The translations under genes were made by a program, and so were the position numbers. Under the pieces are notes generated by a model. It searched no databases. It saw only the letters and a program-made list of their open reading frames with translations, and was not told the DNA's origin. From the NCBI GenBank assembly GCA_902574205.1, contig CACGMS010000004.1:1-53359 (forward strand): DNA of 53,359 nt. The letters are read 5' to 3'. Source of the DNA: an uncultured Candidatus Hydrogenedens sp. Lineage in GTDB: Bacteria > Myxococcota > UBA4151. This document shows, piece by piece, positions 16,987 to 23,954 of this stretch. The first letter of the stretch is position 1. The number at the start of each line of letters is the position of its first letter.

Positions 16987-17801
16987 CGCGCTCCATCTTC
17001 TTTGGTATTCCCCACGGTGGCACGCGTATCCCGCCGAGCGTGGCACCCTTACTCCGCCCAGATATCGACGCACAGTTTGTCCTGAGCCAATCGGACGCCT
17101 ATTCCTTTGAACTCTTCTCAAACCTGGGGACCGACTACCATGCCTTGGAGTGGTCAAGGCTGGTGGTCGATGCCAACCGAACGCCGCGTAGTCGCCGCAG
17201 CAGCGGTCCGGTGCCGCTCGTTGATTTTGATAACCAGCCTTTGTTTATCAAGGGCAAGGAGCCGAGCGAGGAGCAGATCCTTGCACGAATCGGACGATGG
17301 CACGCCCCCTACCACGCCGAGGTCGCTCGTCGATTGGAGGAGGGCAACTATCGCTTGTTTATCGATGGTCACTCCATGGCAGCCACAGCGCCGGCGCGCA
17401 GCCCCGACCAACGTGGCGCACGGCCTCTAGCGATCTTGGGTAATGGCGGCGACGAAGACGGAGAGCTCGCCGCTGATGCGCGCACCTTGAGCTGTCCCCC
17501 AGCCTTCGCTCGCCAGGCGCTCAAGTTGCTCAAGCAAGCCTTTGATAATCATCCGGCGCCGCCAGCGCCTCATCTGGTCTCAAGCCATGGCGAGGTGATG
17601 CTCAACCGGATCTTTCGCGGCGGCTATGGCGTGTGCCACCATAGCAAACCAGAAATGGGGCGCTACGGATTGCAGCTCGAGCTCAACCAGGGCCTGTGGT
17701 GCGACCCCCACGATTTTTGCCTCGACTCTAGGCGCCTTGAGTGGATGCGAGAGGTGCTCAAACAATGGCTGAGCGAACTCGATGCGCTGCGCCGTGTATG
17801 A
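16983..17801 (+). CDS. N-formylglutamate amidohydrolase family protein
   Basis: The 272-residue protein fits PF05013: an N-terminal IPHGGTRIP, SDAYSFELF, the conserved LVVDANR with Asn-Arg, YHAEVARRLEE, and IDGHSMA with the metal-binding His. The family is a zinc-dependent amidohydrolase related to carboxypeptidase A; the classical member HutG cleaves N-formylglutamate in histidine degradation. There is no hut gene nearby, so the substrate here is uncertain. It is coupled to the gene upstream by a four-base overlap and ends 48 bp before the tRNA. Confidence 0.82.
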   Translation: MTRSIFFGIPHGGTRIPPSVAPLLRPDIDAQFVLSQSDAYSFELFSNLGTDYHALEWSRLVVDANRTPRSRRSSGPVPLVDFDNQPLFIKGKEPSEEQILARIGRWHAPYHAEVARRLEEGNYRLFIDGHSMAATAPARSPDQRGARPLAILGNGGDEDGELAADARTLSCPPAFARQALKLLKQAFDNHPAPPAPHLVSSHGEVMLNRIFRGGYGVCHHSKPEMGRYGLQLELNQGLWCDPHDFCLDSRRLEWMREVLKQWLSELDALRRV

Positions 17802-17849
17802 TCGCGCTTGCAACGAGCCCTTCTCGGCACTATCCACGCCCCTACTTGG

Positions 17850-17925
17850 GCCAACTTAGCTCAGTTGGCAGAGCAGCTCATTCGTAACGAGCAGGTCATC
17901 GGTTCAAATCCGATAGTTGGCTCCA
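17850..17925 (+). tRNA. tRNA-Thr (anticodon CGT), CCA encoded
   Basis: Acceptor stem GCCAACT/AGTTGGC, D arm GCTC/GAGC, T arm ATCGG/CCGAT with TTCAAAT loop, five-base variable loop and encoded CCA all fold perfectly. The anticodon loop TTCGTAA gives CGT. The anticodon stem has one A-C mismatch (position 31 against 39) next to the loop; E. coli thrW has A-U there. The gene is the attachment site of the island: the repeat begins at tRNA position 27, so integration restores the 3' half. Confidence 0.95.
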
Positions 17926-17983
17926 AGAATAAGAAGGACTTACGGCTTACGCTGTGAGTCCTTTTTGTTTTGGGCTCCCTTTT
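17876..17983 (+). repeat. attL, left copy of 108-bp direct repeat
   Basis: Identical to 25253-25360 over 108 bp by direct reading. It spans tRNA-Thr from position 27 (5' side of the anticodon stem), through the CCA end and terminator, to GGGCTCCCTTTT. The bases before (GA against GC) and after differ between the copies. Confidence 0.93.
17934..17970 (+). terminator. Rho-independent terminator of tRNA-Thr
   Basis: Stem AAGGACT (17934-17940) pairs with AGTCCTT (17957-17963), with further weak pairing inside the loop, then a T-rich run. An identical copy lies in the right-hand att repeat (25311-25347). Confidence 0.8.
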
Positions 17984-17996
17984 GGGCTCCCTTTTT
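17972..17996 (+). repeat. two tandem GGGCTCCCTTTT motifs at the left end
   Basis: GGGCTCCCTTTT occurs at 17972-17983 and again at 17984-17996, a 12-bp period. The same motif occurs at 25106, 25117 and 25349. The placement at both ends and before int suggests arm-type integrase or excisionase sites. Confidence 0.55.
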
Positions 17997-18022
17997 GAGG
18001 CGTCACACGATATTTTCTCGAG

Positions 18023-18925
18023 TTATTCGAAGCGCTCGCAAACGGCGTAGTGATCGACATTAATCGTCACGACTTCATATGCATCCATTCTAAAGGCAAA
18101 GCCTCCTGCCCTGCCACCTTCAGGTAGTAACAGTTGGTCACAAAGCACCCGCCTAACGCGATAGGGGGAGCGGGCTGTACGCCCAATTAGAACTGCGCTT
18201 CCAGTTGGGACGTTAGTATTCAAAGGCCGAAACCCGTCGTCACCATCAAACAGAACTTCGAGCCCTGTTTCTTCTTCGTCTTGATGATCGAACTGAATGC
18301 TCCCTTGGGACGCCCATGTCATGTTGAACTCACGCGCCGGTGAACCGCAGGAATTGTGATTACATTGGCTCCCACGGATCATGCCGGAACATTGATGAGA
18401 CACCAAACGGAAGCCTTCAGGGCACTCTAGGGAAAAGTAGTCTCCGCCAACCAAGGGCGGTCGGATACCACATGTTATACCTCCGCAACTCCCGGCTATG
18501 TTTTGACCAGCGCGCACTGCATCAACCAACGCATTATATGCCTGAACCGTTCGATAGCGCCCCGATTGTAATGTTTTTCTGACTACGATCTTTTCTCCCA
18601 CCGCCGGAGGCGGATCTTGTCGCAGTTGTTCAGCGGCCTCGCTAGCTGCAGCGGCTCGGCAATCTTGAGCGTCTATAACTCCGTCATCATTTTGGTCCAC
18701 AAGCCCGTCCCAGCAATTAGCACCTGGTTCTCCAGCGACACCGGGAGATCCTGGAGGACCTGGCTCCCCTTGGGGCCCTGGATCACCGGCTGGCCCCTCT
18801 TTTCCGGCTGGACCCGGTGGTCCGCGCATTCCATCATCACCATTGTTCCCTCCATTTGCCGGGGGAGAGCAAGCAACAGCGCTAAACGCAATTAAGCCAA
18901 GCCAGAACGTGCGATCAATCTTCAT
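18023..18925 (-). CDS. collagen-like repeat lipoprotein (island cargo)
   Basis: The N-terminus MKIDRTFWLGLIAFSAVAC is a signal peptide ending in a lipidation Cys (Cys19). After a short linker, residues about 33-70 contain about a dozen Gly-X-Y triplets rich in Pro (GPPGPAGKEG and similar), a collagen-like stalk. Then comes a Ca-binding-type segment (DQNDDGVIDAQD) and a Cys-rich C-terminal domain of about 190 residues that I do not recognise. It is probably anchored in the outer membrane, displaying the C-terminal domain on a short triple-helical stem. It is the first gene inside attL and runs toward it. Confidence 0.82.
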   Translation of the reverse strand: MKIDRTFWLGLIAFSAVACSPPANGGNNGDDGMRGPPGPAGKEGPAGDPGPQGEPGPPGSPGVAGEPGANCWDGLVDQNDDGVIDAQDCRAAAASEAAEQLRQDPPPAVGEKIVVRKTLQSGRYRTVQAYNALVDAVRAGQNIAGSCGGITCGIRPPLVGGDYFSLECPEGFRLVSHQCSGMIRGSQCNHNSCGSPAREFNMTWASQGSIQFDHQDEEETGLEVLFDGDDGFRPLNTNVPTGSAVLIGRTARSPYRVRRVLCDQLLLPEGGRAGGFAFRMDAYEVVTINVDHYAVCERFE

Positions 18926-19008
18926 AAGTAATCACCCTGTCATCCAACAACCGTTACCGAGACATAATGCAATTCAATGGGAACAACCTAGCCCTTAGTA
19001 ATTTCCCA

Positions 19009-19050
19009 GAGCAAAACGGCACCGTGATGGTGCCATGATGCGGTTTGCGC
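19009..19050 (+). repeat. 42-bp palindromic repeat, copy 1 (inside island)
   Basis: Identical to 26283-26324, with about 77% similarity over a further 22 bp. It contains a hairpin with GGCACC and GGTGCC arms around GTGAT, inside a wider imperfect palindrome with GCAAA and TTTGC ends. No T run follows, so it is not a standard terminator. Confidence 0.85.
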
Positions 19051-19089
19051 TCGTCCAACTATCAATAGTCACTGTGACCATCTCGCAGG

Positions 19090-19105
19090 CGCGTGCGCGC
19101 ACGCG
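19090..19105. other. 16-bp perfect GC palindrome downstream of rep
   Basis: CGCGTGCGCGCACGCG is its own reverse complement, in a GC-rich stretch (19085-19125) between the rep stop codon and the 42-bp repeat. No T run follows. It could be part of a replication or termination site; this is only positional. Confidence 0.4.
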
Positions 19106-19153
19106 GATCTGCGCCCGCGCGGCCACTATATGAGTTTACGACAGCGACTATCC

Positions 19154-20416
19154 TTAGTCCTCGTCTTGGTCCTTGGTCCATCGTGCATCGACGAGTAACT
19201 GGATCGACTCTCGCTGAGCACCTGCCTCAAAACAGCGGTCGAGATCCCTAGCTACCCTTCGGAGCGCCAGCTCAAGTTCGCCTCGACGCCGCTCAGATGA
19301 GCTTCGCAAATAGGGCTGTGTACTTACTCCTGCGAGGGTCAACTCGACCCACCGAGCCGTGGCAACCTTTGGCTTACCTGGATCAATGTGACGGTACCGC
19401 CGTACAGCTTCGACCCACAGTTCATGGGCATCGAGTGCCTGAAGGGAAGTACATGCTATTCCGTCGCGCTGGATCGAGCTCAGCACGGTGCTGCCAAATT
19501 CAAACTCACAGCGCCAAACGCTCGCTTTTCCATCCCAACCATTCCTGCGCCAAATCTTTGGTGCAGTAGCCAGTGGCAGTTCGTCACCCAGTTGAGCGGT
19601 TTTGTTGTAGATCCTCGTGCAGACACCCCCACCCCCGCGCTTACCGATATAAATCGTAAGCCCAGACTTTTGTTGAACCTCAGTCGGGGGATGCTTTCCG
19701 TTGATTGAGCGCGCTCGAGTCACCCATCGCGCCGGGTTCGAATCCTCGTGACTCCAGGCTTGATCACGACACTCGTGATCGACGCATACATCAGCGCGCG
19801 TCACCTTATGTTGACCTGGATCAAGTACAGCCTCACGAGCTGCTGAAAGCAGCACGCCTGCAGCTTGCCACCATTCGACCGCAGCCATCACGGCATCCTC
19901 GAGCCGATCAAACCCCCAGATCCATGACGAGTGCAGATCCATCATCACGGGGTGTATTCGGCTGTTTGGATGACTCCGTGATTTGATGACCAAACAACCA
20001 GGTCCATCGGCGTGACTATTGAGGGTCATCAGCTTTTCGCCAGCACTGACCCGCAACCGTGCTCCAACCTCGGATGGTGATAATCCAAAAGGGTTATGCG
20101 GCTCATCGAGCCGCTGCCTCCAGCCAATCGGATGAGGCGGATTACTGCGACCGTCGTCGGGATAGTGCGCACGCCATGGATCAATAAACTGCGGCCAAAG
20201 CGTATCTAAAGCGGCACCCTGAAATTCCTTCGGTCGAGCACGGCGCAACTCCAACAACTGTTCGGCATAGCTAAACACCTTGGGGTCAACAACATGGTAA
20301 GTCAGCATATTGAAGCGAAGCGCATCAAAGCGAGGCCCGGCGAGAATTCGAAGCGCACGAGCAGAAAAGACGGGTCTAATGTAATACCCGTCGGCTGGTG
20401 TTTCAGGGGGTGTCAC
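19154..20416 (-). CDS. Rep_trans-like replication initiation protein
   Basis: A 420-residue protein resembling the rolling-circle initiator family PF02486. The features seen are VTRADVCVDHE (metal-binding-like Asp pair), LTIYIGKRGGGGVCTRIYNKTAQ, matching the family's TxYxGxRxSxxxxRIYDK core, and VWRCEFEFG near 300, matching WxRxE. The catalytic Tyr cannot be assigned with certainty. Such proteins nick a double-strand origin and start replication of small plasmids, phages and integrative elements. The GTG start overlaps the alpA stop as GTGA, so the two are translated together. The C-terminus is charged. Confidence 0.75.
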   Translation of the reverse strand: MTPPETPADGYYIRPVFSARALRILAGPRFDALRFNMLTYHVVDPKVFSYAEQLLELRRARPKEFQGAALDTLWPQFIDPWRAHYPDDGRSNPPHPIGWRQRLDEPHNPFGLSPSEVGARLRVSAGEKLMTLNSHADGPGCLVIKSRSHPNSRIHPVMMDLHSSWIWGFDRLEDAVMAAVEWWQAAGVLLSAAREAVLDPGQHKVTRADVCVDHECRDQAWSHEDSNPARWVTRARSINGKHPPTEVQQKSGLTIYIGKRGGGGVCTRIYNKTAQLGDELPLATAPKIWRRNGWDGKASVWRCEFEFGSTVLSSIQRDGIACTSLQALDAHELWVEAVRRYRHIDPGKPKVATARWVELTLAGVSTQPYLRSSSERRRGELELALRRVARDLDRCFEAGAQRESIQLLVDARWTKDQDED

Positions 20417-20610
20417 GCATCACCTACGCTTCCGAAAGGTTGGCGAGCTTCCATCCAGGCGAGTACCTCGCCGTAATTCCAACCGACCGAGCCCGCACCG
20501 AGCTGGCGGCGCTTGGGGAAATCGCCCCTACCCTCCATGCGGTAGACGGTGCTGCGGCTAAGCCCGGTGAGATGAAGCACCTCGGGTAAGCGAATGAATC
20601 GAGAAGTCAT
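20413..20610 (-). CDS. AlpA-family HTH regulator / excisionase-like
   Basis: A 65-residue protein fitting the AlpA family (PF05930): FIRLPEVLHLTGLSRSTVYRMEGRGDFPKRRQLGAGSVGWN, then a short C-terminal helix (EVLAWMEARQ). The winged helix-turn-helix binds DNA; in P4-type and satellite elements AlpA-like proteins activate int, promote excision or switch on the replication operon. AAGGA lies seven bases before the ATG. It is coupled to rep by a four-base overlap and is preceded by the hairpins at 20682-20717. Confidence 0.85.
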   Translation of the reverse strand: MTSRFIRLPEVLHLTGLSRSTVYRMEGRGDFPKRRQLGAGSVGWNYGEVLAWMEARQPFGSVGDA

Positions 20611-20681
20611 AATCTAGTCCTTTCTGTCGCAAATGCGAGCAGATCGGACCATGTCATCTAACTGGGTGTCGTTGTGGTTGC

Positions 20682-20717
20682 GACCAGTCGAAAACTGGTC
20701 ACTGAATCTGTGACCAG
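20682..20717 (-). promoter_or_regulatory. overlapping inverted repeats: terminator/antiterminator or operator
   Basis: Read on the minus strand: CTGGTCAC (20717-20710) pairs with GTGACCAG (20702-20695) around a seven-base loop and is followed by TTTT, an intrinsic-terminator shape. The GACCAGT within and after that arm can instead pair with ACTGGTC (20688-20682). The two hairpins are mutually exclusive. The set begins inside the end of the 20699 gene and lies about 75 bp before alpA. Confidence 0.5.
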
Positions 20718-21301
20718 CCCTTCGAGAGGCGTGTTCTCAAGCTTTCCGCCTCCATACCATAGCGACCATTAGCCATGGTGCTTAGCTGGTCAGCGATCAC
20801 CTGGAACTTTGGCTTTCCGTCTGAATGGCGGAACCGGTCACCCTTACTCAGCCTAGCCACCACCTCTGTGAGCAAACCGATAGTCTGCTCCAGTGTCGCT
20901 CTTCCTGGAGCTGTAAGGTTGGACTCAGTTGGAGGACAAATCGATGCAGAAACCAGCACATCTTCACGAGTAATAATGGCACGCTGATGCTCAAAGGGCA
21001 CTGCGAGCACCTCATCACCGTCTTGAATCTTTGCGATCCAAGCAAACTTGTCGCGACGTTTCGCCAACCGTGCGCACTCGTCTTTTGTGAGGGTCACCCG
21101 TCCCGACCAGCTCCCGCCGCGCTCAAGCGGACAATCCGAGATCTGCGCTATGAGCTCAATCTTACCCTCAGCGCCAAGCAAAAGCAGGCGCTCCTCATTC
21201 CACTTCAAACACGCTGCTGCATCAGTCAGCAGCAGGTGCTCCAGTTCCATTCGTACCGCCACGACGCGCCCTCCACTTTTTATCGTGATGGATTTATACA
21301 C
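20699..21301 (-). CDS. element-encoded protein of unknown function
   Basis: A 200-residue soluble protein. Residues 1-120 are beta-rich (SITIKSGGRVVAVRMELEHLLLTD, RLLLLGAEGKIELIAQI). The C-terminal 60 residues (GDRFRHSDGKPKFQVIADQLSTM, MEAESLRTRLSKGW) resemble the helical DNA-binding-like tails of phage and plasmid proteins, but the match is not specific. GTG 21301 is the first start in frame after a stop. It is divergent from the 21334 gene, with only 32 bp between starts, and upstream of alpA-rep. Its first 34 codons or so are duplicated at 22367-22502. Confidence 0.7.
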   Translation of the reverse strand: MYKSITIKSGGRVVAVRMELEHLLLTDAAACLKWNEERLLLLGAEGKIELIAQISDCPLERGGSWSGRVTLTKDECARLAKRRDKFAWIAKIQDGDEVLAVPFEHQRAIITREDVLVSASICPPTESNLTAPGRATLEQTIGLLTEVVARLSKGDRFRHSDGKPKFQVIADQLSTMANGRYGMEAESLRTRLSKGWSQIQ

Positions 21302-21336
21302 CCACGGTACGACATGAACTTTAGTGGATCATAATG
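21201..21336. repeat. 136-bp promoter-bearing segment, copy A
   Basis: Aligned without gaps to 22367-22502, about 70-75% identical by eye. It covers the 5' coding part of the minus-strand 20699 gene and ends at the ATG of the plus-strand lipoprotein gene. Conserved blocks include TTATAC and GACATGAACT, the latter close to the plus-strand start. Confidence 0.75.
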
Positions 21337-22344
21337 AAGCGTATTCTCCTCGCTGCCACGCTATTATGTTTGAGCTGCGAAAATTCCAAACCACGAACTT
21401 TTGACGAGTGCCGTTTGCAAGCAATTAAGCATTCAAATCGCGATGCGATGTTGGTTGCCCTCGCTATATGCGGTCAAATATTTCCCCAACCCATTGATGC
21501 TGGATTGAAAACGCAAGGTTCTGACGCGCAGAAACTACCAAATGGAGTATATTTCTATCCAAGTATGAACGTCCAAAAGCTCTCATGTCAGACACTAAAA
21601 ATTACCAATGGGTTACTGCAGCCAAACAGCTTTAAGAATCGGGTAGCATGGTGCGCTTCGGGGAGTCGGTTTGAAATTGATGGCAAAGGTAAACTGACCT
21701 TCACTTGTATTGATGAAGCTAGCCATAACGGTGAAGAATCTACCTCTGTAGAAAGCGCTAAGATTATCGCAAACGGTATTATAAGCTTACGGCCAGATAC
21801 TAATGCAACCTACCAAGAGACATTTTTTAGTACTCTTGCTGACTGTCAGCGCAGTTTAGACAGCAACGGCTGGCGTGAGACATGGGTCAAAATTAAAGCT
21901 GAGCATGAGCAGAAGCAGAGGCTTGAGACAGAGAAGAAAATTCAGGCAGTCAAAGATGCAGAAGCAAAGGTGCGCGCGCAGGAACGAGAGCGCTTGCAGG
22001 CTGATGCCGAAGCAACCAGGCGAAATCGGCCAAGCTTCATTATGGGACCATACAGCAAAGCGTCACAGCGTTGCTTGTCTGCTGGCGGTGAGCTTAGTAA
22101 CCCCTACCATAGTAAGAATGTTCGCAAGCAAATCTTAGCAGGTAGACGTATGCTGGACCTTAAGGGTTACGATGTACCGGCGCCCGTAGCATTCCTTGGG
22201 AGCCAGTATATATCCGTGATAAATTCACGGACCTATAAAATAGAAACCGTCTGGGTTGAAGGCGTCCCAAATCCCGACCCAGCCGAATTTAGAGCAATCA
22301 TAGACAGTCCACTCTATGCATGGAATTGCTCCAAGACCCCCTAG
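21334..22344 (+). CDS. modular lipoprotein, family member 1 (island cargo)
   Basis: Signal peptide with lipobox LCLSC (Cys15). Residues about 20-180 form an N-domain related to the protein at 23382-23954: shared elements are DECRLQAIKHS..A...A...CGQIFP, LPNGVYFYP, LTFTC, AKIIANGII and a final C.RSL. A basic/acidic coiled-coil-like linker follows (about 190-230, EHEQKQRLETEKKIQAVKDA). The C-domain (about 235-336) starts GPYSKASQRCLSAGGEL and ends with YAWNCS, and resembles the end of the protein at 25452-26312. I do not know this family. It probably sits on the outer membrane facing the periplasm. Confidence 0.75.
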   Translation: MKRILLAATLLCLSCENSKPRTFDECRLQAIKHSNRDAMLVALAICGQIFPQPIDAGLKTQGSDAQKLPNGVYFYPSMNVQKLSCQTLKITNGLLQPNSFKNRVAWCASGSRFEIDGKGKLTFTCIDEASHNGEESTSVESAKIIANGIISLRPDTNATYQETFFSTLADCQRSLDSNGWRETWVKIKAEHEQKQRLETEKKIQAVKDAEAKVRAQERERLQADAEATRRNRPSFIMGPYSKASQRCLSAGGELSNPYHSKNVRKQILAGRRMLDLKGYDVPAPVAFLGSQYISVINSRTYKIETVWVEGVPNPDPAEFRAIIDSPLYAWNCSKTP

Positions 22345-22366
22345 CGGTCTTCGCCATTGACTTTGG

Positions 22367-22495
22367 CACTTCTCACGCGCTGCCGCATTAGTGAGCAGCA
22401 GATACTTCAACTCCATTGGTGCAGCCACGACGCACCCTCCCCTTTTGAGCATGAAGCGCTTATACGCAAGTGGTATGACATGAACTGTTGTGAGG
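22367..22495 (-). pseudogene. truncated duplicate of the 5' end of the 20699-21301 gene
   Basis: On the minus strand this stretch reads VIPLAYKRFMLKRGGCVVA, then MELKYLLLTNAAA, matching VVPWVYKSITIKSGGRVVA and MELEHLLLTDAAA of the intact gene, then loses similarity. It is a gene fragment carried along with the promoter, not a functional gene. Confidence 0.7.
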
Positions 22496-22502
22496 TTTAA
22501 TG
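22367..22502. repeat. 136-bp promoter-bearing segment, copy B
   Basis: Diverged duplicate of 21201-21336 with the same length and the same position relative to a plus-strand ATG, here that of the Mor-like gene. The remaining minus-strand gene body is not duplicated. Confidence 0.75.
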
Positions 22503-23354
22503 AACAAACTCGCAAAGCGACACAACGCTTACGACTGCCTGCCAGTTGAACTCATTGACGAGATCAAACGATACTTCCCGGCTGGAACGCTTTACCTACC
22601 GGTCGGGCAAAGGCGAACTGAAGATTTACCTTCTCGCAACCGAGAAATCCGAAAGAAGTATCGACAATATAAACGTTCAAAGCACCGCCGAACCCGGAAA
22701 TCGCCGATCAAAAGATTGGCGAATGAATACCAACTATCCCGACGTCAGATATCAAATATTTTGAAGCAATATTCAGACGAAGACTTAGCAGACAGAGATG
22801 CAGAGATACGACAACGATACGGTTGGTATCAAAACTCCAAAATCGAGCGCAAGCGGACGGATCCAATCGGCGTACTAGCTGCTGAATATGAACTTTCGAC
22901 CAATATGATAGAAAGCATCATAGGAGATGATGACTGTAAAGAGGAGCCTTTTGAAGATGAGAATCTGAACGAGGAAGAACATGAAGATGAAGACTTCGAT
23001 GAAGAAAATATTGAGGATGAGGACTTCGACGAGATTGAACTTACAGACATCACAGCTGCTACTCTAATGGCGCTACTCAAGGGAAAGCCAGATTTACCCA
23101 GATTTTCTAGTTACCATCCTAAAAATATCGTCGCTCATTTCGATCCTCTAGATGACGAGGACGGCGGCAGTTCTTATGAGTTTCTTGTCGAGAAACTTAA
23201 GCATAGTTATCAACTGAATGACTTCCAAACTTATCAAAACCTTTGTGATACTCTTGTCGAGTATGGACAAGGTAATCCGGATGAACATGCGCTAATGCAC
23301 ATCATTGACGAGTACACAGAAGACCCTGTCAAAGTAGACGACTCTGACAGATGA
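22500..23354 (+). CDS. Mor/CD3324-like HTH regulator with duplicated HTH unit
   Basis: The N-terminus (YDCLPVELIDEIKRYFPAGTLYLPV) and the following RNREIRKKYRQY...SPIKRLANEYQLSRRQISNIL match the Mor-type activator family represented by CD3324-like proteins. The second half of that unit is repeated: RDAEIRQRYGWY...DPIGVLAAEYELSTNMIESII. An acidic linker (about 155-185, with EDEDFDE twice) and an unrecognised C-terminal domain of about 100 residues follow. Two HTH units in one chain suggest binding to a long or repeated operator. It is probably the transcription activator of the element. GTGAGG precedes the ATG. Confidence 0.7.
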   Translation: MNKLAKRHNAYDCLPVELIDEIKRYFPAGTLYLPVGQRRTEDLPSRNREIRKKYRQYKRSKHRRTRKSPIKRLANEYQLSRRQISNILKQYSDEDLADRDAEIRQRYGWYQNSKIERKRTDPIGVLAAEYELSTNMIESIIGDDDCKEEPFEDENLNEEEHEDEDFDEENIEDEDFDEIELTDITAATLMALLKGKPDLPRFSSYHPKNIVAHFDPLDDEDGGSSYEFLVEKLKHSYQLNDFQTYQNLCDTLVEYGQGNPDEHALMHIIDEYTEDPVKVDDSDR

Positions 23355-23381
23355 AAACTTTTGAATCGATTCGGACTATTG

Positions 23382-23954
23382 TCACTCAAGCGATTTGAGA
23401 CAGCCTACCTCGGTATTGTGCAGAAACGATTCCTCTGGGCTGTTTTCCCAAGCGATCAATACTCCCTTTGGAAGAATTCTCGCATTTCCCAACCGCACAT
23501 GATTTTCATCGCTGTTGTACGCTTTGCATGTAAACATTAAATTCCCCGGAGGGTGCTCTTCAAAGCCGCCGCCTCCATAACAAAAACCCGGCTCATAATC
23601 TGAAATCGCCCCCCGACCTCCAATAAAAAGTAGGCTACACTTTCTACTGCCTTCCTTCCTCCATTTGGAACCGGGACTATAATAGTACTTTCCAGTTGGC
23701 AGGACGACGTTCGAAGCATCGATATTTGGAGGAAACAGCTCCTCACAAATCGTCTTCGCCGCTGAAATAGCTTTCGCTGAATCATTCTCCATCGCCTTCA
23801 ATAAGCAACTTTGGCGGTCTGTAGGCGCCTTGGAACAGGCACCTACCATCGCCAGAATGGCAAGCAAACCAGCAAAAGCTTCAACAAGCTCATGACTATA
23901 TTTTGGTGAGACTAAACCACGGAGTTTATGACTAAATTTTGGAAGTCGGACCAT
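23382..23954 (-). CDS. modular lipoprotein, family member 2 (island cargo)
   Basis: A 190-residue protein whose hydrophobic AGLLAILAMVGAC ends in a lipidation Cys at residue 40, after an unusually long 27-residue n-region. The mature part (SKAPTDRQSCLLKAMENDSAKAISAAK...) aligns with the N-domain of the 21334 protein, including EELFPPNIDA, LPTGKYYY, CSLLF, LMFTC and a final GCLKSL; it lacks the linker and C-domain. ATG 23954 with GAGG upstream overlaps the int 3' end by 43 bp in another frame; a shorter start (TTG in front of LAILAM) is possible. It is probably made from the int transcript. Confidence 0.7.
   Translation of the reverse strand: MVRLPKFSHKLRGLVSPKYSHELVEAFAGLLAILAMVGACSKAPTDRQSCLLKAMENDSAKAISAAKTICEELFPPNIDASNVVLPTGKYYYSPGSKWRKEGSRKCSLLFIGGRGAISDYEPGFCYGGGGFEEHPPGNLMFTCKAYNSDENHVRLGNARILPKGVLIAWENSPEESFLHNTEVGCLKSLE

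Noticed and set aside
18709..18850. periodic GC-rich repeat that might be a CRISPR or VNTR
   Set aside because: It is the Gly-X-Y collagen-like coding repeat; there are no spacers or constant repeats.
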